From Streptomyces sclerotialus (GTDB lineage: Bacteria > Actinomycetota > Actinomycetes > Streptomycetales > Streptomycetaceae): 64,000 bases of DNA. Position numbers and translations under genes: made by a program. Numbering within the stretch: position 1 is the stretch's first letter; every line of letters starts with the position of its first letter. The notes beneath the pieces were generated by a model. That model searched no databases. It had not been told where the DNA came from and saw only the letters and a program-made list of their open reading frames with translations. The stretch lies in NCBI RefSeq assembly GCF_040907265.1, contig NZ_JBFOHP010000002.1, positions 620,001-684,000 of the forward strand, given 5' to 3'. This document shows positions 9,230 to 16,810 of the stretch, in pieces.

Positions 9230-10585
9230 TCAGAGGGAGATGGCGCCTGTGAGCAGCGCCGCCGCGGTCATCACGAGCGTGGTGCCGAAGGCCCAGCGGA
9301 AGATGAAGCGCTGGTGCTCGCCGAGCTGTACGCCGCTCATGCCGATGAGGATGAAGGTGGAGGCGGTGAGCGGGCTGAGCGGGAAGCCGGTGGTCATCTG
9401 GCCGAGGATGGCGGCGCGGGCGACCTCGGCCTGGTCGGTGCCGAACCCGGAGGCGGTGTGCGCCAGGACGGGCAGTACGCCGAAGTAGTACGCGTCCGGG
9501 GTGAAGGCCAGGCTCAGCGGCATGCCGGTGACGGCCACCAGGGCCGGCAGGTGGCCGCCGAGGACGTCGGGCACGACGGACACCAGGGACCCGGCCATCT
9601 CGGAGATCATCTTGGTTTCGGTCAGGACGCCGGTGAAGACGCCCGCCGCGAAGATCATCGTGATGACCAGGACCACGCTCTTGGCGTGTTTCTCCAGCAG
9701 GGCCTGCTGCGCCTCCCACGAGGGGTGGTTCACCAGCAGGGCGAGGGCGAAGGCCACCGCGAACAGCACCGGCAGCGGCATGATCTCCATGACCAGGCCG
9801 GCCAGGAGCGCCACGGTCAGCAGGGCGTTGAAGACGGTCAGCGGGAGCGGGGGCCGCGTCGTCGCAGGTACGAGCGGACTGCCGGGCCCGTCCCCGGCCA
9901 GCGGCCCCGGCCGCCCGGCCGGTTCGCCTGCCGGGTTCAGCCGCTCGGCCCGGTCGCCCGTCGGTGCCGTACCGGCCGGCCGGCGCCGCTCCCGGCGCCC
10001 GATCCAGTACGACGCCAGCAGCACCCAGGCGGCACCGCATCCCATCGCGGGCAGGACCGGCGTGAAGACCTCCGCGCTCTCCAGCTCCAGCGCCGCCATG
10101 GCGCGCACCGTCGGCCCGCCCCAGGGGACCATGTTCATCACGCCCGCGCCCAGGCACACGGTGCCGGACAGCACGAGGGGGCTGACCCCCAGCCGCTTGT
10201 AGACGGGCAGCAGCGCGGAGGTGGTGATGAGGAAGGTGGAGGCGCCGTCGCCGTCCAGGGCCACGCACATCGTGAGGACGGCGGTGCCGACGGCGATCCG
10301 CGCCGGATCGTTGCGCGCGGCGCGCAGGATCCGGCGGATCAGCGGGTCGAAGAGCCCGGCGTCGACCATGAGCGTGAAGTAGAGGACCGCGAACGCGATC
10401 ATGATGCCGGTCGGCGCCACCGTGGTGAGGCCCGTCAGGACCATCGCGCCCAGGTCGCCGGCGAAGCCGCCGACGAGCGCGGCCAGTACCGGGAGCAGCA
10501 CCAGCGCCACCAGGACGGAGACCCGTCTCGTCATGGTGAGCAGCAGGAACAGGCCGATCGTGGAGAACCCCAGGGCTGCCTGCAT
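9230..10585 (-). CDS. CitMHS-family citrate/carboxylate:cation transporter
   Basis: A 451-residue inner-membrane transporter with about twelve hydrophobic segments, matching the CitMHS family that imports metal-citrate or related di/tricarboxylates with protons. Recognisable pieces are LGFSTIGLFLLLTMTRRVSVLVALVLLP, the ALDGDGASTFLITTSALLP loop and TPDAYYFGVLPVLAHTA. A hydrophilic Pro/Gly/Arg-rich loop (about 205-250) splits the two halves. The start ATG follows GAGCGAGG. It is divergent from a LysR regulator whose other side carries a CoA-transferase and lyase, so the imported acid is likely activated to a CoA ester and cleaved by those enzymes (inference). Confidence 0.85.
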   Translation of the reverse strand: MQAALGFSTIGLFLLLTMTRRVSVLVALVLLPVLAALVGGFAGDLGAMVLTGLTTVAPTGIMIAFAVLYFTLMVDAGLFDPLIRRILRAARNDPARIAVGTAVLTMCVALDGDGASTFLITTSALLPVYKRLGVSPLVLSGTVCLGAGVMNMVPWGGPTVRAMAALELESAEVFTPVLPAMGCGAAWVLLASYWIGRRERRRPAGTAPTGDRAERLNPAGEPAGRPGPLAGDGPGSPLVPATTRPPLPLTVFNALLTVALLAGLVMEIMPLPVLFAVAFALALLVNHPSWEAQQALLEKHAKSVVLVITMIFAAGVFTGVLTETKMISEMAGSLVSVVPDVLGGHLPALVAVTGMPLSLAFTPDAYYFGVLPVLAHTASGFGTDQAEVARAAILGQMTTGFPLSPLTASTFILIGMSGVQLGEHQRFIFRWAFGTTLVMTAAALLTGAISL

Positions 10586-10712
10586 CGGCCTCGCTCACTT
10601 TCTCGGTGACGGCTTGTGACCAGGTACGGCGCGGCACACCACGGCACCGGCGTCGCGGACGAGTTTCGGAGCGACGACAGATCGGCGTCCAGCATCGAAC
10701 CGAGATCTGTCC

Positions 10713-10727
10713 ATGCGGTCTGCGCAT
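10713..10727. promoter_or_regulatory. Candidate LysR-type operator (ATGCG-N5-CGCAT)
   Basis: A perfect dyad ATGCG-GTCTG-CGCAT fits the T-N11-A rule for LysR-type sites. It lies 47 bases upstream of the LysR gene and inside the divergent promoter region shared with the CitMHS transporter. A longer dyad, ACAGATC...GATCTGT (10677-10710), brackets the region next to it. Confidence 0.4.
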
Positions 10728-10773
10728 CAATGAGCCGGTCGATGAGCCGGATACGGCCCTAAGCTCGCTCGCC

Positions 10774-11694
10774 ATGGAGAACAACCTGCGTCAACTGGCG
10801 GCGTACGCGGCCGTCGCACGGGCGGAGAGCTTCACGGCGGCCGCCGCCGGCCTGCACGTCTCCCAGTCCTCGCTGAGCCGTGCGGTCGCCGACCTGGAGC
10901 GGCAGCTGGGGGCCCAGCTCCTCGAACGGGACACCAGGAACGTCCAGCTGACGGCGGCGGGCGTGGAAGCCCTGCGCATAGCCGAGCAGATAGTGAACGC
11001 GCACCGGTCGGGCATGAAGGAGCTGGAACGCTTCCTGCTCGGCGAGTCGGGAACGGTGGCCGTGGCCACCCTCCCCTCGGTCGCCGCGGTCCTCCTGCCC
11101 GGGGTGATCTCGGACTTCCGCAGGCAGTGGCCCCAGGTGACGATGCAGATCATGGACGGGCTGGAACAGTCGGTACTCGGCCGCGTCCTGTCCGGGGAGG
11201 CCGACTTCGCCATCACCACCGGGGAGCCCTCACGTCAGCTGGAGCACCGCCCGCTCGTCCGGGACCGGTTCGTCGCGGTGCTTCCGCACGGTCATCCGCT
11301 GGCCGAGCGGCCGGAGGTGTCCTGGGAGGACCTGGCCCGCGAGCCCTTCCTCGCCGTTGGGCCGGAGTCGAGCGTACGACGGCTCACGGACGCGGCCTTC
11401 GCGCAAACCGGCGTACGGGCGGCACCGGCCGCCGAGGCCGGCAACGTCGCCACGGTGGGCGGACTGGTCGCGGCGGGTCTGGGCGTATCGGCGCTGCCCG
11501 CGCTCGTGCTCCCCCTGCTGGGTACGGGGCCGTTGGTGCACCGGCCGCTCGTCGGGCCCGTGGTCGACCGGCGGCTGGACGTCGCCCTGCGCGCACGGCG
11601 TCCGCTGCCCGCGGCGGCCCAGCGCTTCCTGGACACGCTTCAGGACTCCCGGGCACAAGGGAACGACCTGCCGCCGGGGGTCGCCTGGGCCTGA
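10774..11694 (+). CDS. LysR-family regulator of the carboxylate module
   Basis: A 306-residue LysR regulator. The N-terminal winged helix is LAAYAAVARAESFTAAAAGLHVSQSSLSRAVADLE, followed by a full periplasmic-binding-like effector domain (about 90-295). No ribosome-binding site precedes ATG 10774, but TAAGCT about eight bases upstream could be a -10 element of a leaderless transcript, common in actinomycetes. It lies between the divergent CitMHS transporter and the codirectional CoA-transferase and lyase genes, so it most likely controls both arms in response to the imported acid or its CoA ester. An in-frame extension to 10606 lacks a start signal. Confidence 0.87.
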   Translation: MENNLRQLAAYAAVARAESFTAAAAGLHVSQSSLSRAVADLERQLGAQLLERDTRNVQLTAAGVEALRIAEQIVNAHRSGMKELERFLLGESGTVAVATLPSVAAVLLPGVISDFRRQWPQVTMQIMDGLEQSVLGRVLSGEADFAITTGEPSRQLEHRPLVRDRFVAVLPHGHPLAERPEVSWEDLAREPFLAVGPESSVRRLTDAAFAQTGVRAAPAAEAGNVATVGGLVAAGLGVSALPALVLPLLGTGPLVHRPLVGPVVDRRLDVALRARRPLPAAAQRFLDTLQDSRAQGNDLPPGVAWA

Positions 11695-11744
11695 ACCTGA
11701 TCGCCCGAGCGCCTGATCACCCGATCGCCTGATCGCCTCATCTC
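11695..11744. repeat. Short imperfect CTGATCGCC repeats
   Basis: Directly after the LysR stop codon, the motif CTGATCGCC and close variants (CTGATCACC, CGATCGCC) recur about every 9-16 bases. It could be a simple slippage repeat or part of the transcript 3' end. The remainder up to 11873 shows no gene. Confidence 0.4.
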
Positions 11745-11873
11745 CTGGCCCGGCCGTCACTGTTGCGGAAAGCGCATCGATTGATGGGCAATTCTTGCTG
11801 GACAGGCATTTTCCCGCATCGGCAGGCTGAAGGCCACAGCAGGCGAGGACTACTGATCCGGCGAGGGAGCGCA

Positions 11874-13091
11874 GTGAGTGCGTCAGTGGGTACATCAGGC
11901 GGCCAAGGCCAGTTGTGCGGCCTGAAGGTGGTCGAGTTCGCGCACGTGGTGGCGGGTCCGCTGGCGGGTTCCCTGCTCGCCGACCAGGGCGCCGACGTGG
12001 TGCACGTGGAGCCGCCGGGCGCCGGGGACGCGGCCCGCGCCATGGGGCCCCGCAAGGACGGCCACCCGCTGTGGTTCAAGGTCGCGGGACGCAACAAGCG
12101 CTCCGTCACCCTGGACCTGCACCACGAGGCCGGCCGGGACGTCGCCCGGCGCCTCGTCGCCTGGGCGGACGTCGTGATCGTCACCCTGCGCAGCAGTCGG
12201 CTGCGCACGTGGGGACTCGACTGGGAGTCCGTGCACCGCATCAACCCGAAGGCCGTGCTGCTCCAGATATCCGGCTTCGGCGCGACCTCGTCGCAGGCCG
12301 ACGCGCCCGGCTTCGGCAAGGTCGGCGAGGCGCGCAGTGGCGTGGTGCACCTGACCGGGTTCCCGGAGAGCCCCCCAGTGCACACCGGCTTCTCGCACGG
12401 GGACGCCGTGACCGGGCTGATGGGCGCGTACGCCGTACTCGCCGCGCTGCACCGCCGCGACCGCGACCCCGGCTTCGACGGCGAATGGATCGACCTCGCC
12501 CTCTTCGAGCCGCTGTTCCGCCTCGTCGAGTGGCAGGTCATCGTCCACGACCAACTGGGATCGGTACCGGAGCGCTCCGGCAACCAGCTCGCGGTCGCCC
12601 CCGCCGCGGTGATCAACACCTATCGGTCCCGTGACGACGAGTGGATCACGGTGACCTCCGCGACCCTGCGCTCCGTACGGAACATCGCCCGGCTGCTCGG
12701 GCTCGACGAGGCACGGTTCGCGACGGCCGCGCAGCAGTACGCCGGCCGGGCGGAACTGGACGACGGCCTGCGGGCGTGGGTGGCGGAGCGCACCGCCGCC
12801 GAGTGCCTGGCGGAGTTCACGCGCAGGGAGGTGGTGGCGTCCCGGGTCCTCAGCGTCGCGGACATCGCCGAGGACCCGGTGTACGCCGAGCGCGAGGACA
12901 TCGTCACCGTCGACGACGCGGACCTGGGCCCGGTCCGTATGCAGGCGGTGCTCCCGCACTTCCGGCAGCGTCCCGGGCGGGTCTGGCGCACCGGCCCCGC
13001 ACTCGGCGAGGACAACCACCTCGTCTACCGCGACTGGCTCGGCCTCGACGAGGACGCGCTCACGGAGCTGGAGAAGAGCCATGTCGTCTGA
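11874..13091 (+). CDS. CaiB/BaiF (family III) CoA-transferase
   Basis: A family III acyl-CoA transferase of 405 residues that moves CoA between carboxylic acids. The N-terminal LKVVEFAHVVAGPLAGSLLADQGADVVHVEPP and the GRNKRSVTLDLHHEAGR segment are diagnostic. D177 in HTGFSHGDAVTGL is the expected aspartate nucleophile. I choose GTG 11874 because GGGAG lies about five bases upstream; the longer frame from 11763 lacks family similarity. Its 3' end overlaps the following lyase gene by 11 bases, so the two are translationally linked. With a CitE-like lyase next door it probably activates citramalate, malate, citrate or itaconate; the actual acid is not readable from sequence. Confidence 0.87.
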   Translation: MSASVGTSGGQGQLCGLKVVEFAHVVAGPLAGSLLADQGADVVHVEPPGAGDAARAMGPRKDGHPLWFKVAGRNKRSVTLDLHHEAGRDVARRLVAWADVVIVTLRSSRLRTWGLDWESVHRINPKAVLLQISGFGATSSQADAPGFGKVGEARSGVVHLTGFPESPPVHTGFSHGDAVTGLMGAYAVLAALHRRDRDPGFDGEWIDLALFEPLFRLVEWQVIVHDQLGSVPERSGNQLAVAPAAVINTYRSRDDEWITVTSATLRSVRNIARLLGLDEARFATAAQQYAGRAELDDGLRAWVAERTAAECLAEFTRREVVASRVLSVADIAEDPVYAEREDIVTVDDADLGPVRMQAVLPHFRQRPGRVWRTGPALGEDNHLVYRDWLGLDEDALTELEKSHVV

Positions 13092-14013
13092 CACCGGCCG
13101 GGGTGCCGTTCCGCCCCGTCCTCCGCTGCGTTCCCTGCTCTTCGTGCCCGGCACCCGGACGGACCGGCTGCCGAAGGCGCGGGCCGCGGGCGCCGACGCC
13201 GTCATCCTCGACCTGGAGGACGCGGTGCCGCCGAGCGGCAAGGAAGCCGCCCGTGACCAGGTGGCCGAGGCCGTGGCACGGGCGGCCGAGGACGCCTCGG
13301 GGCCGGGCTCCCCGGCACTCTTCGTACGCGTCAACCCCCTGGACAGCTGGGCGGCCGCCGAGGAACTGCGCGCGGTCGCCCGCCCGGGACTCAGCGGCAT
13401 CGTGCTGCCCAAGGTGACCGGGCCCCTCGACGTGCGGTACGCCGACCGGCTGCTCACCTGGTGCGAACGCGAACACGGCCTGCCCGGCGGGCAGTTCGCC
13501 CTCGTTCCCGTGCTGGAGACGGCGGGTGCCCTCCGTGCGGCGTACCACTGCGCGGCCGCCGCCGGCCGGGTCGCCTACCTCGGCGCGCTCACCGGGGCAG
13601 GCGGTGACGTCGAGCGCGCCGTCGGCTACCGCTGGAGCCCCCAGGGGACCGAGACGCACGCCCTGCGCTCCCGGGTCCTCCTGGACGTGCGCGCCGCGGG
13701 AGCGCCCCACCCGGTGACGGGCCTGTGGACCCGCATCGGCGACCTCGACGGGCTGCGCTCCTTCGCCCAGCAGAACCGCGCCCTCGGCTACACGGGGATG
13801 ATGGCCGTCCACCCTTCCCACGTTCCCGTCATCAACGAGGTGTTCTCCCCCGGTCCCGGCGAACTCGCCCGCGCGGCACGCCTGATCGCCGCCGTCGAGG
13901 AGGCGCAGGCACGCGGCGCGGGCGCGGTGACGTTCGAGGGAGAGATGGCCGACGAGGCGATGGCAGCCACGGCCCGCATGCTGCTGCGCCGGCACGCCGG
14001 GCCGCATCACTGA
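13081..14013 (+). CDS. HpcH/HpaI (CitE-like) acyl-CoA lyase
   Basis: A 310-residue TIM-barrel lyase of the HpcH/HpaI aldolase / citrate-lyase-beta family, which cleaves malyl-CoA, citramalyl-CoA or related hydroxyacyl-CoA esters. The N-terminal RSLLFVPGTRTDRLPKA and the acidic LDLEDAV are typical, with metal-site acidic residues in LVPVLETAGAL and near TGAGGDVERAVG. The C-terminal HPSHVPVINEVFSP is also characteristic. Its start lies inside the CoA-transferase reading frame (11-base overlap). Together they make a transferase-lyase pair for dissimilating a carboxylic acid brought in by the nearby CitMHS protein. No acyl-carrier subunit is present, so it is not a classical citrate lyase complex. 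Confidence 0.85.
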   Translation: MSSDTGRGAVPPRPPLRSLLFVPGTRTDRLPKARAAGADAVILDLEDAVPPSGKEAARDQVAEAVARAAEDASGPGSPALFVRVNPLDSWAAAEELRAVARPGLSGIVLPKVTGPLDVRYADRLLTWCEREHGLPGGQFALVPVLETAGALRAAYHCAAAAGRVAYLGALTGAGGDVERAVGYRWSPQGTETHALRSRVLLDVRAAGAPHPVTGLWTRIGDLDGLRSFAQQNRALGYTGMMAVHPSHVPVINEVFSPGPGELARAARLIAAVEEAQARGAGAVTFEGEMADEAMAATARMLLRRHAGPHH

Positions 14014-14101
14014 GCGAGGCGGTACCGCGGCGGAGGCCTGCCGCTGACACAGCGCCTCAGGGCCTGGGCATTCTGGCTGACGGTGGTCGGGGGGAAGCGG
14101 C

Positions 14102-14389
14102 TCAGGCGGGAGAGCGTGCGTCGATCGTCGGGTCCTCGGCGACGGCCTCCCAGCTCGGGAGCGCCTGCTCGTACCCGTACCGGCGCGCCGCGTCCGCACC
14201 GAGCGCGACGTTGGCATCGGCTATCGCGGCCAGGCGGACCGGCGGCTCCGCCGGCGGGAACCGCTCCCGGTGCAGGCGCGTCATCCGCAGCGCAGGGGCA
14301 CGGCGGACGGGTACGTCCGGGTGGTCCAGGCCCGGCGCCAGATCCACGCCGCCGGGCGCGACGGCGTCGTACACCTCGTCCACGTCCAT
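14102..14389 (-). pseudogene. Fragment of a Gfo/Idh/MocA-family oxidoreductase
   Basis: In this frame the segment RERFPPAEPPVRLAAIADAN and the following ARRYGYEQALPSWEAVAEDP closely resemble the region after the first Rossmann strand of Gfo/Idh/MocA dehydrogenases. The dinucleotide-binding glycine motif at the N-terminus is absent, and the frame stops a few residues after DPTID, so the bulk of the enzyme is missing. I read it as a remnant of a deleted sugar/inositol dehydrogenase gene. The 14014-14101 stretch before it is empty. Confidence 0.5.
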
Positions 14390-14435
14390 GACCGCCAGCT
14401 TCCTCCAGCCGCGCGTCCGTACTCCGAGGTCACGG

Positions 14436-15020
14436 TCACGGGGCCGATCCCGGGGCCGGCGGGCCCGTGTCCGGTCCGCCGGTCTGCGGCGGGACGCCGG
14501 TCTCCGGGGGCGCGGTGGGCGGGAGCGACGGTGGTTCTGTCGGCGTGGTGGGGTCACCGTTCGGGGTGGTGGGGGTGTCGGGAGTGGTAGGCGGACCGGT
14601 ATCGGGAGTGGGATCGGGGTCGGTGGGTGACGGGTTCCGGGTGATGTTCTTGACGACCTGGCCGCCGGTGCGCTCCCAGGTGGTACCGGTCCGGTCCTCG
14701 CCCTTGACCACGGCGGAGATCGGCTGCCCCTGAGACTCCTCGTAGACCGTCGCGCCGACGAAGGGGAAGGCCAGGTTGCCGAGGAAGAGCAGTACGGTTC
14801 CGAACAGCTGCACGGGAGCGAGCACTACGCTCGTCACCGCCATGCTCAGGCCCGTGCCCGCGAGCGCCGTGAAGGTGGCGACATCACCCACGTGCGCGAA
14901 GAGCCACGTCACGATCACCCCCACGGTCGCTTCCGCGGCCCAGTAGAAGAGGAGCCGTCGCATGGGCTCCCGCTCGGGGGCGCCGTAACTCCCGCCGTTT
15001 CCCGTGTAGTTGTTGCTCAT
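14436..15020 (-). CDS. Small membrane protein with proline/threonine-rich tail
   Basis: A 194-residue protein of unknown function. The first twenty residues are Asn/Gly-rich, then two hydrophobic segments follow (about 24-48 and 52-88), a short globular stretch with VYEESQGQPISAVVKGEDRTG, and a C-terminal tail of about 70 residues made almost only of Pro, Thr, Gly and Asp (PDPTPDTGPPTTPDTP). The low-complexity tail suggests a surface-exposed or disordered region. GGGAGAGG lies about seven bases before the ATG. It is divergent from the GDSL hydrolase gene. I do not recognise a family. Confidence 0.65.
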   Translation of the reverse strand: MSNNYTGNGGSYGAPEREPMRRLLFYWAAEATVGVIVTWLFAHVGDVATFTALAGTGLSMAVTSVVLAPVQLFGTVLLFLGNLAFPFVGATVYEESQGQPISAVVKGEDRTGTTWERTGGQVVKNITRNPSPTDPDPTPDTGPPTTPDTPTTPNGDPTTPTEPPSLPPTAPPETGVPPQTGGPDTGPPAPGSAP

Positions 15021-15187
15021 GACGCCCCTCTCCCGTGGAACGGGCGTTACCGCCGTCGTTGCCGGCAGCGTGGCACGGAGCCGTCCCGGGCGGCATGGGT
15101 CACGGATCCCGTTCCCCCGGGCATCTCTGACGTAAATCCCCGTCGGGCGCTACTGCCCTGCCGCACGCTCTGGTAGAGGAATGAGGT

Positions 15188-16738
15188 ATGACCACCGAAC
15201 CGCAGCAGCACACCGCAGGGGAGCCGGTCACGGACCCCACACTCGGGATCCAGGTGGCGCGCACATGGCGGGGAGAGCCCCGGCACCGTCTCGTCGCCGT
15301 CGGGGACTCGCTCGCCCAGGGGTTCCAGAGTGCGGCGATCTTCCGTACGGATCTCTCCTTTCCCGCGATCATCGCCTACGAGATGGGGTGGGACCAGCAC
15401 TTCCGGCACCCCTCCTTCAACGGCCACGGGGGTCTCCCGTTCAACATCGAACTGCTGCTGCGTGACCTGGAGGAGCGCTACGGGACGAAGATCGACTGGT
15501 GGGAGGCGGCGCCGGCGCTCTTCCGGGCCCGGCACCTCATGGACCAGGTGGAGGACTACTGGGAGCGCGGGCCCGGCACCAAGGTCCGCGAGACCACGGC
15601 CATCCACCACAACCTGGCCGTCTTCGGCTGGGACCTGCGGGACGCCCTGGAGAAGTCCGCCGACGTGTGCCGCCGGGCGATCGCCGCCCCCGAGGACGAC
15701 TGGATCGACCAGATCGTGGAGAACGCCGGTGAGCGCGCCGCACTGCGGGTACTGCCGACGACACCCCCGGAGGCCGGTGCGCTGACGCAACTGGGCGCGG
15801 CCGAGCGGCTCGGCGACGAGGTCAGCGCGACGGACCCGGAGCACGGCATCGAGACGCTGATCGTGTTCCTCGGCGCGAACAACGCCCTGCCGGTGATCAC
15901 TCAGCTGCGCGTCGTCTGGAGCGCGAAAGGCTACGACGACCTGGCACGCAAGGGTGCCTTCACCGTGTGGCGGCCCGAACACTTCGCGGCCGAGCTGCGG
16001 CTGGTCGCCCGTGCGGTGCGCAACATCAAGGCGCGGCACGTGATCTGGTGCACCGTGCCGCACGTGACGATCGCACCGCTCGCGCGGGGCGTCGGCGGCA
16101 AGACCCGACCGGGGTCCGCCTACTTCCCGTACTACACCCGGCCCTGGATCCGGGACCGGGACTTCGACCCGCGTCAGGACCCGCACCTCACCGGGCAACA
16201 GGCCCAGGACGTCGACCAGGCCATCGACCGGTACAACGTCGCGATCACCGAGGAGGTCCGGCAGGCCCGGCAGGAAGGGAAGGACTGGTACCTCCTCGAC
16301 ACGGCCGGCCTCCTGGACCGGCTCGCCGCGCGCCGCTACATCGAGGACCCGGCCGCCCGTCCCGAGTGGTGGCAGCCGTACGTGCTGCCGCCGCAGTTGC
16401 AGGCACTCACCCCGCCTCCCAACACCCACTTCCTCGCCAGTGACGGGAAACGGCGTGTCGACGGCGGGCTGTTCTCCCTGGACGGCGTCCATCCGACCAC
16501 CGTCGCCTACGGCATCCTCGCCCAGGAGACGGTCAACGTCATGCGGCGGGCGGGGGTCGAGTTCCGGCGTCCGGACTCGGTCACCCCGCGGCCGGACCCC
16601 GTCCTCGTCGACTTCGACCGTCTCATCCGCCACGACACACTGATCAACCGGCCGCCGGGAAACCTGACGCAGGGCCTGGCCGTCCTGGGCTGGGCGGACC
16701 AGGCGCTGGGGATCGTACGGCGTGCCCTGCGGCTGTGA
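15188..16738 (+). CDS. SGNH/GDSL-family hydrolase
   Basis: A 516-residue SGNH hydrolase, probably an esterase or lipase. Block I is LVAVGDSLAQGF with S41 as nucleophile, block III is FLGANNA (Gly/Asn), and block V is LDGVHPTT with D432 and H435. It is much longer than simple GDSL esterases (about 200-300 residues). The extra region between blocks I and III (about 70-210) contains no recognisable domain. No signal peptide is visible, so a cytoplasmic location is likely. The ATG is preceded by GAGGAATGAGGT. It stands alone, divergent from the proline-tail membrane protein. Substrate unknown. Confidence 0.78.
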   Translation: MTTEPQQHTAGEPVTDPTLGIQVARTWRGEPRHRLVAVGDSLAQGFQSAAIFRTDLSFPAIIAYEMGWDQHFRHPSFNGHGGLPFNIELLLRDLEERYGTKIDWWEAAPALFRARHLMDQVEDYWERGPGTKVRETTAIHHNLAVFGWDLRDALEKSADVCRRAIAAPEDDWIDQIVENAGERAALRVLPTTPPEAGALTQLGAAERLGDEVSATDPEHGIETLIVFLGANNALPVITQLRVVWSAKGYDDLARKGAFTVWRPEHFAAELRLVARAVRNIKARHVIWCTVPHVTIAPLARGVGGKTRPGSAYFPYYTRPWIRDRDFDPRQDPHLTGQQAQDVDQAIDRYNVAITEEVRQARQEGKDWYLLDTAGLLDRLAARRYIEDPAARPEWWQPYVLPPQLQALTPPPNTHFLASDGKRRVDGGLFSLDGVHPTTVAYGILAQETVNVMRRAGVEFRRPDSVTPRPDPVLVDFDRLIRHDTLINRPPGNLTQGLAVLGWADQALGIVRRALRL

Positions 16739-16810
16739 CCGCGGCCGCACACCGGGCCGGTACGGCACCGCTCGATTGCCGCCGGCAGCGCACCGGCCGC
16801 ATCATGAAGT

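Noticed and set aside
11763..11873. N-terminal extension of the CoA-transferase
   Set aside because: No similarity to the family and no ribosome-binding site, while GTG 11874 has GGGAG.
13060..14217. 385-codon frame on the minus strand
   Set aside because: Antisense to the lyase gene, which has clear family motifs and codon bias.
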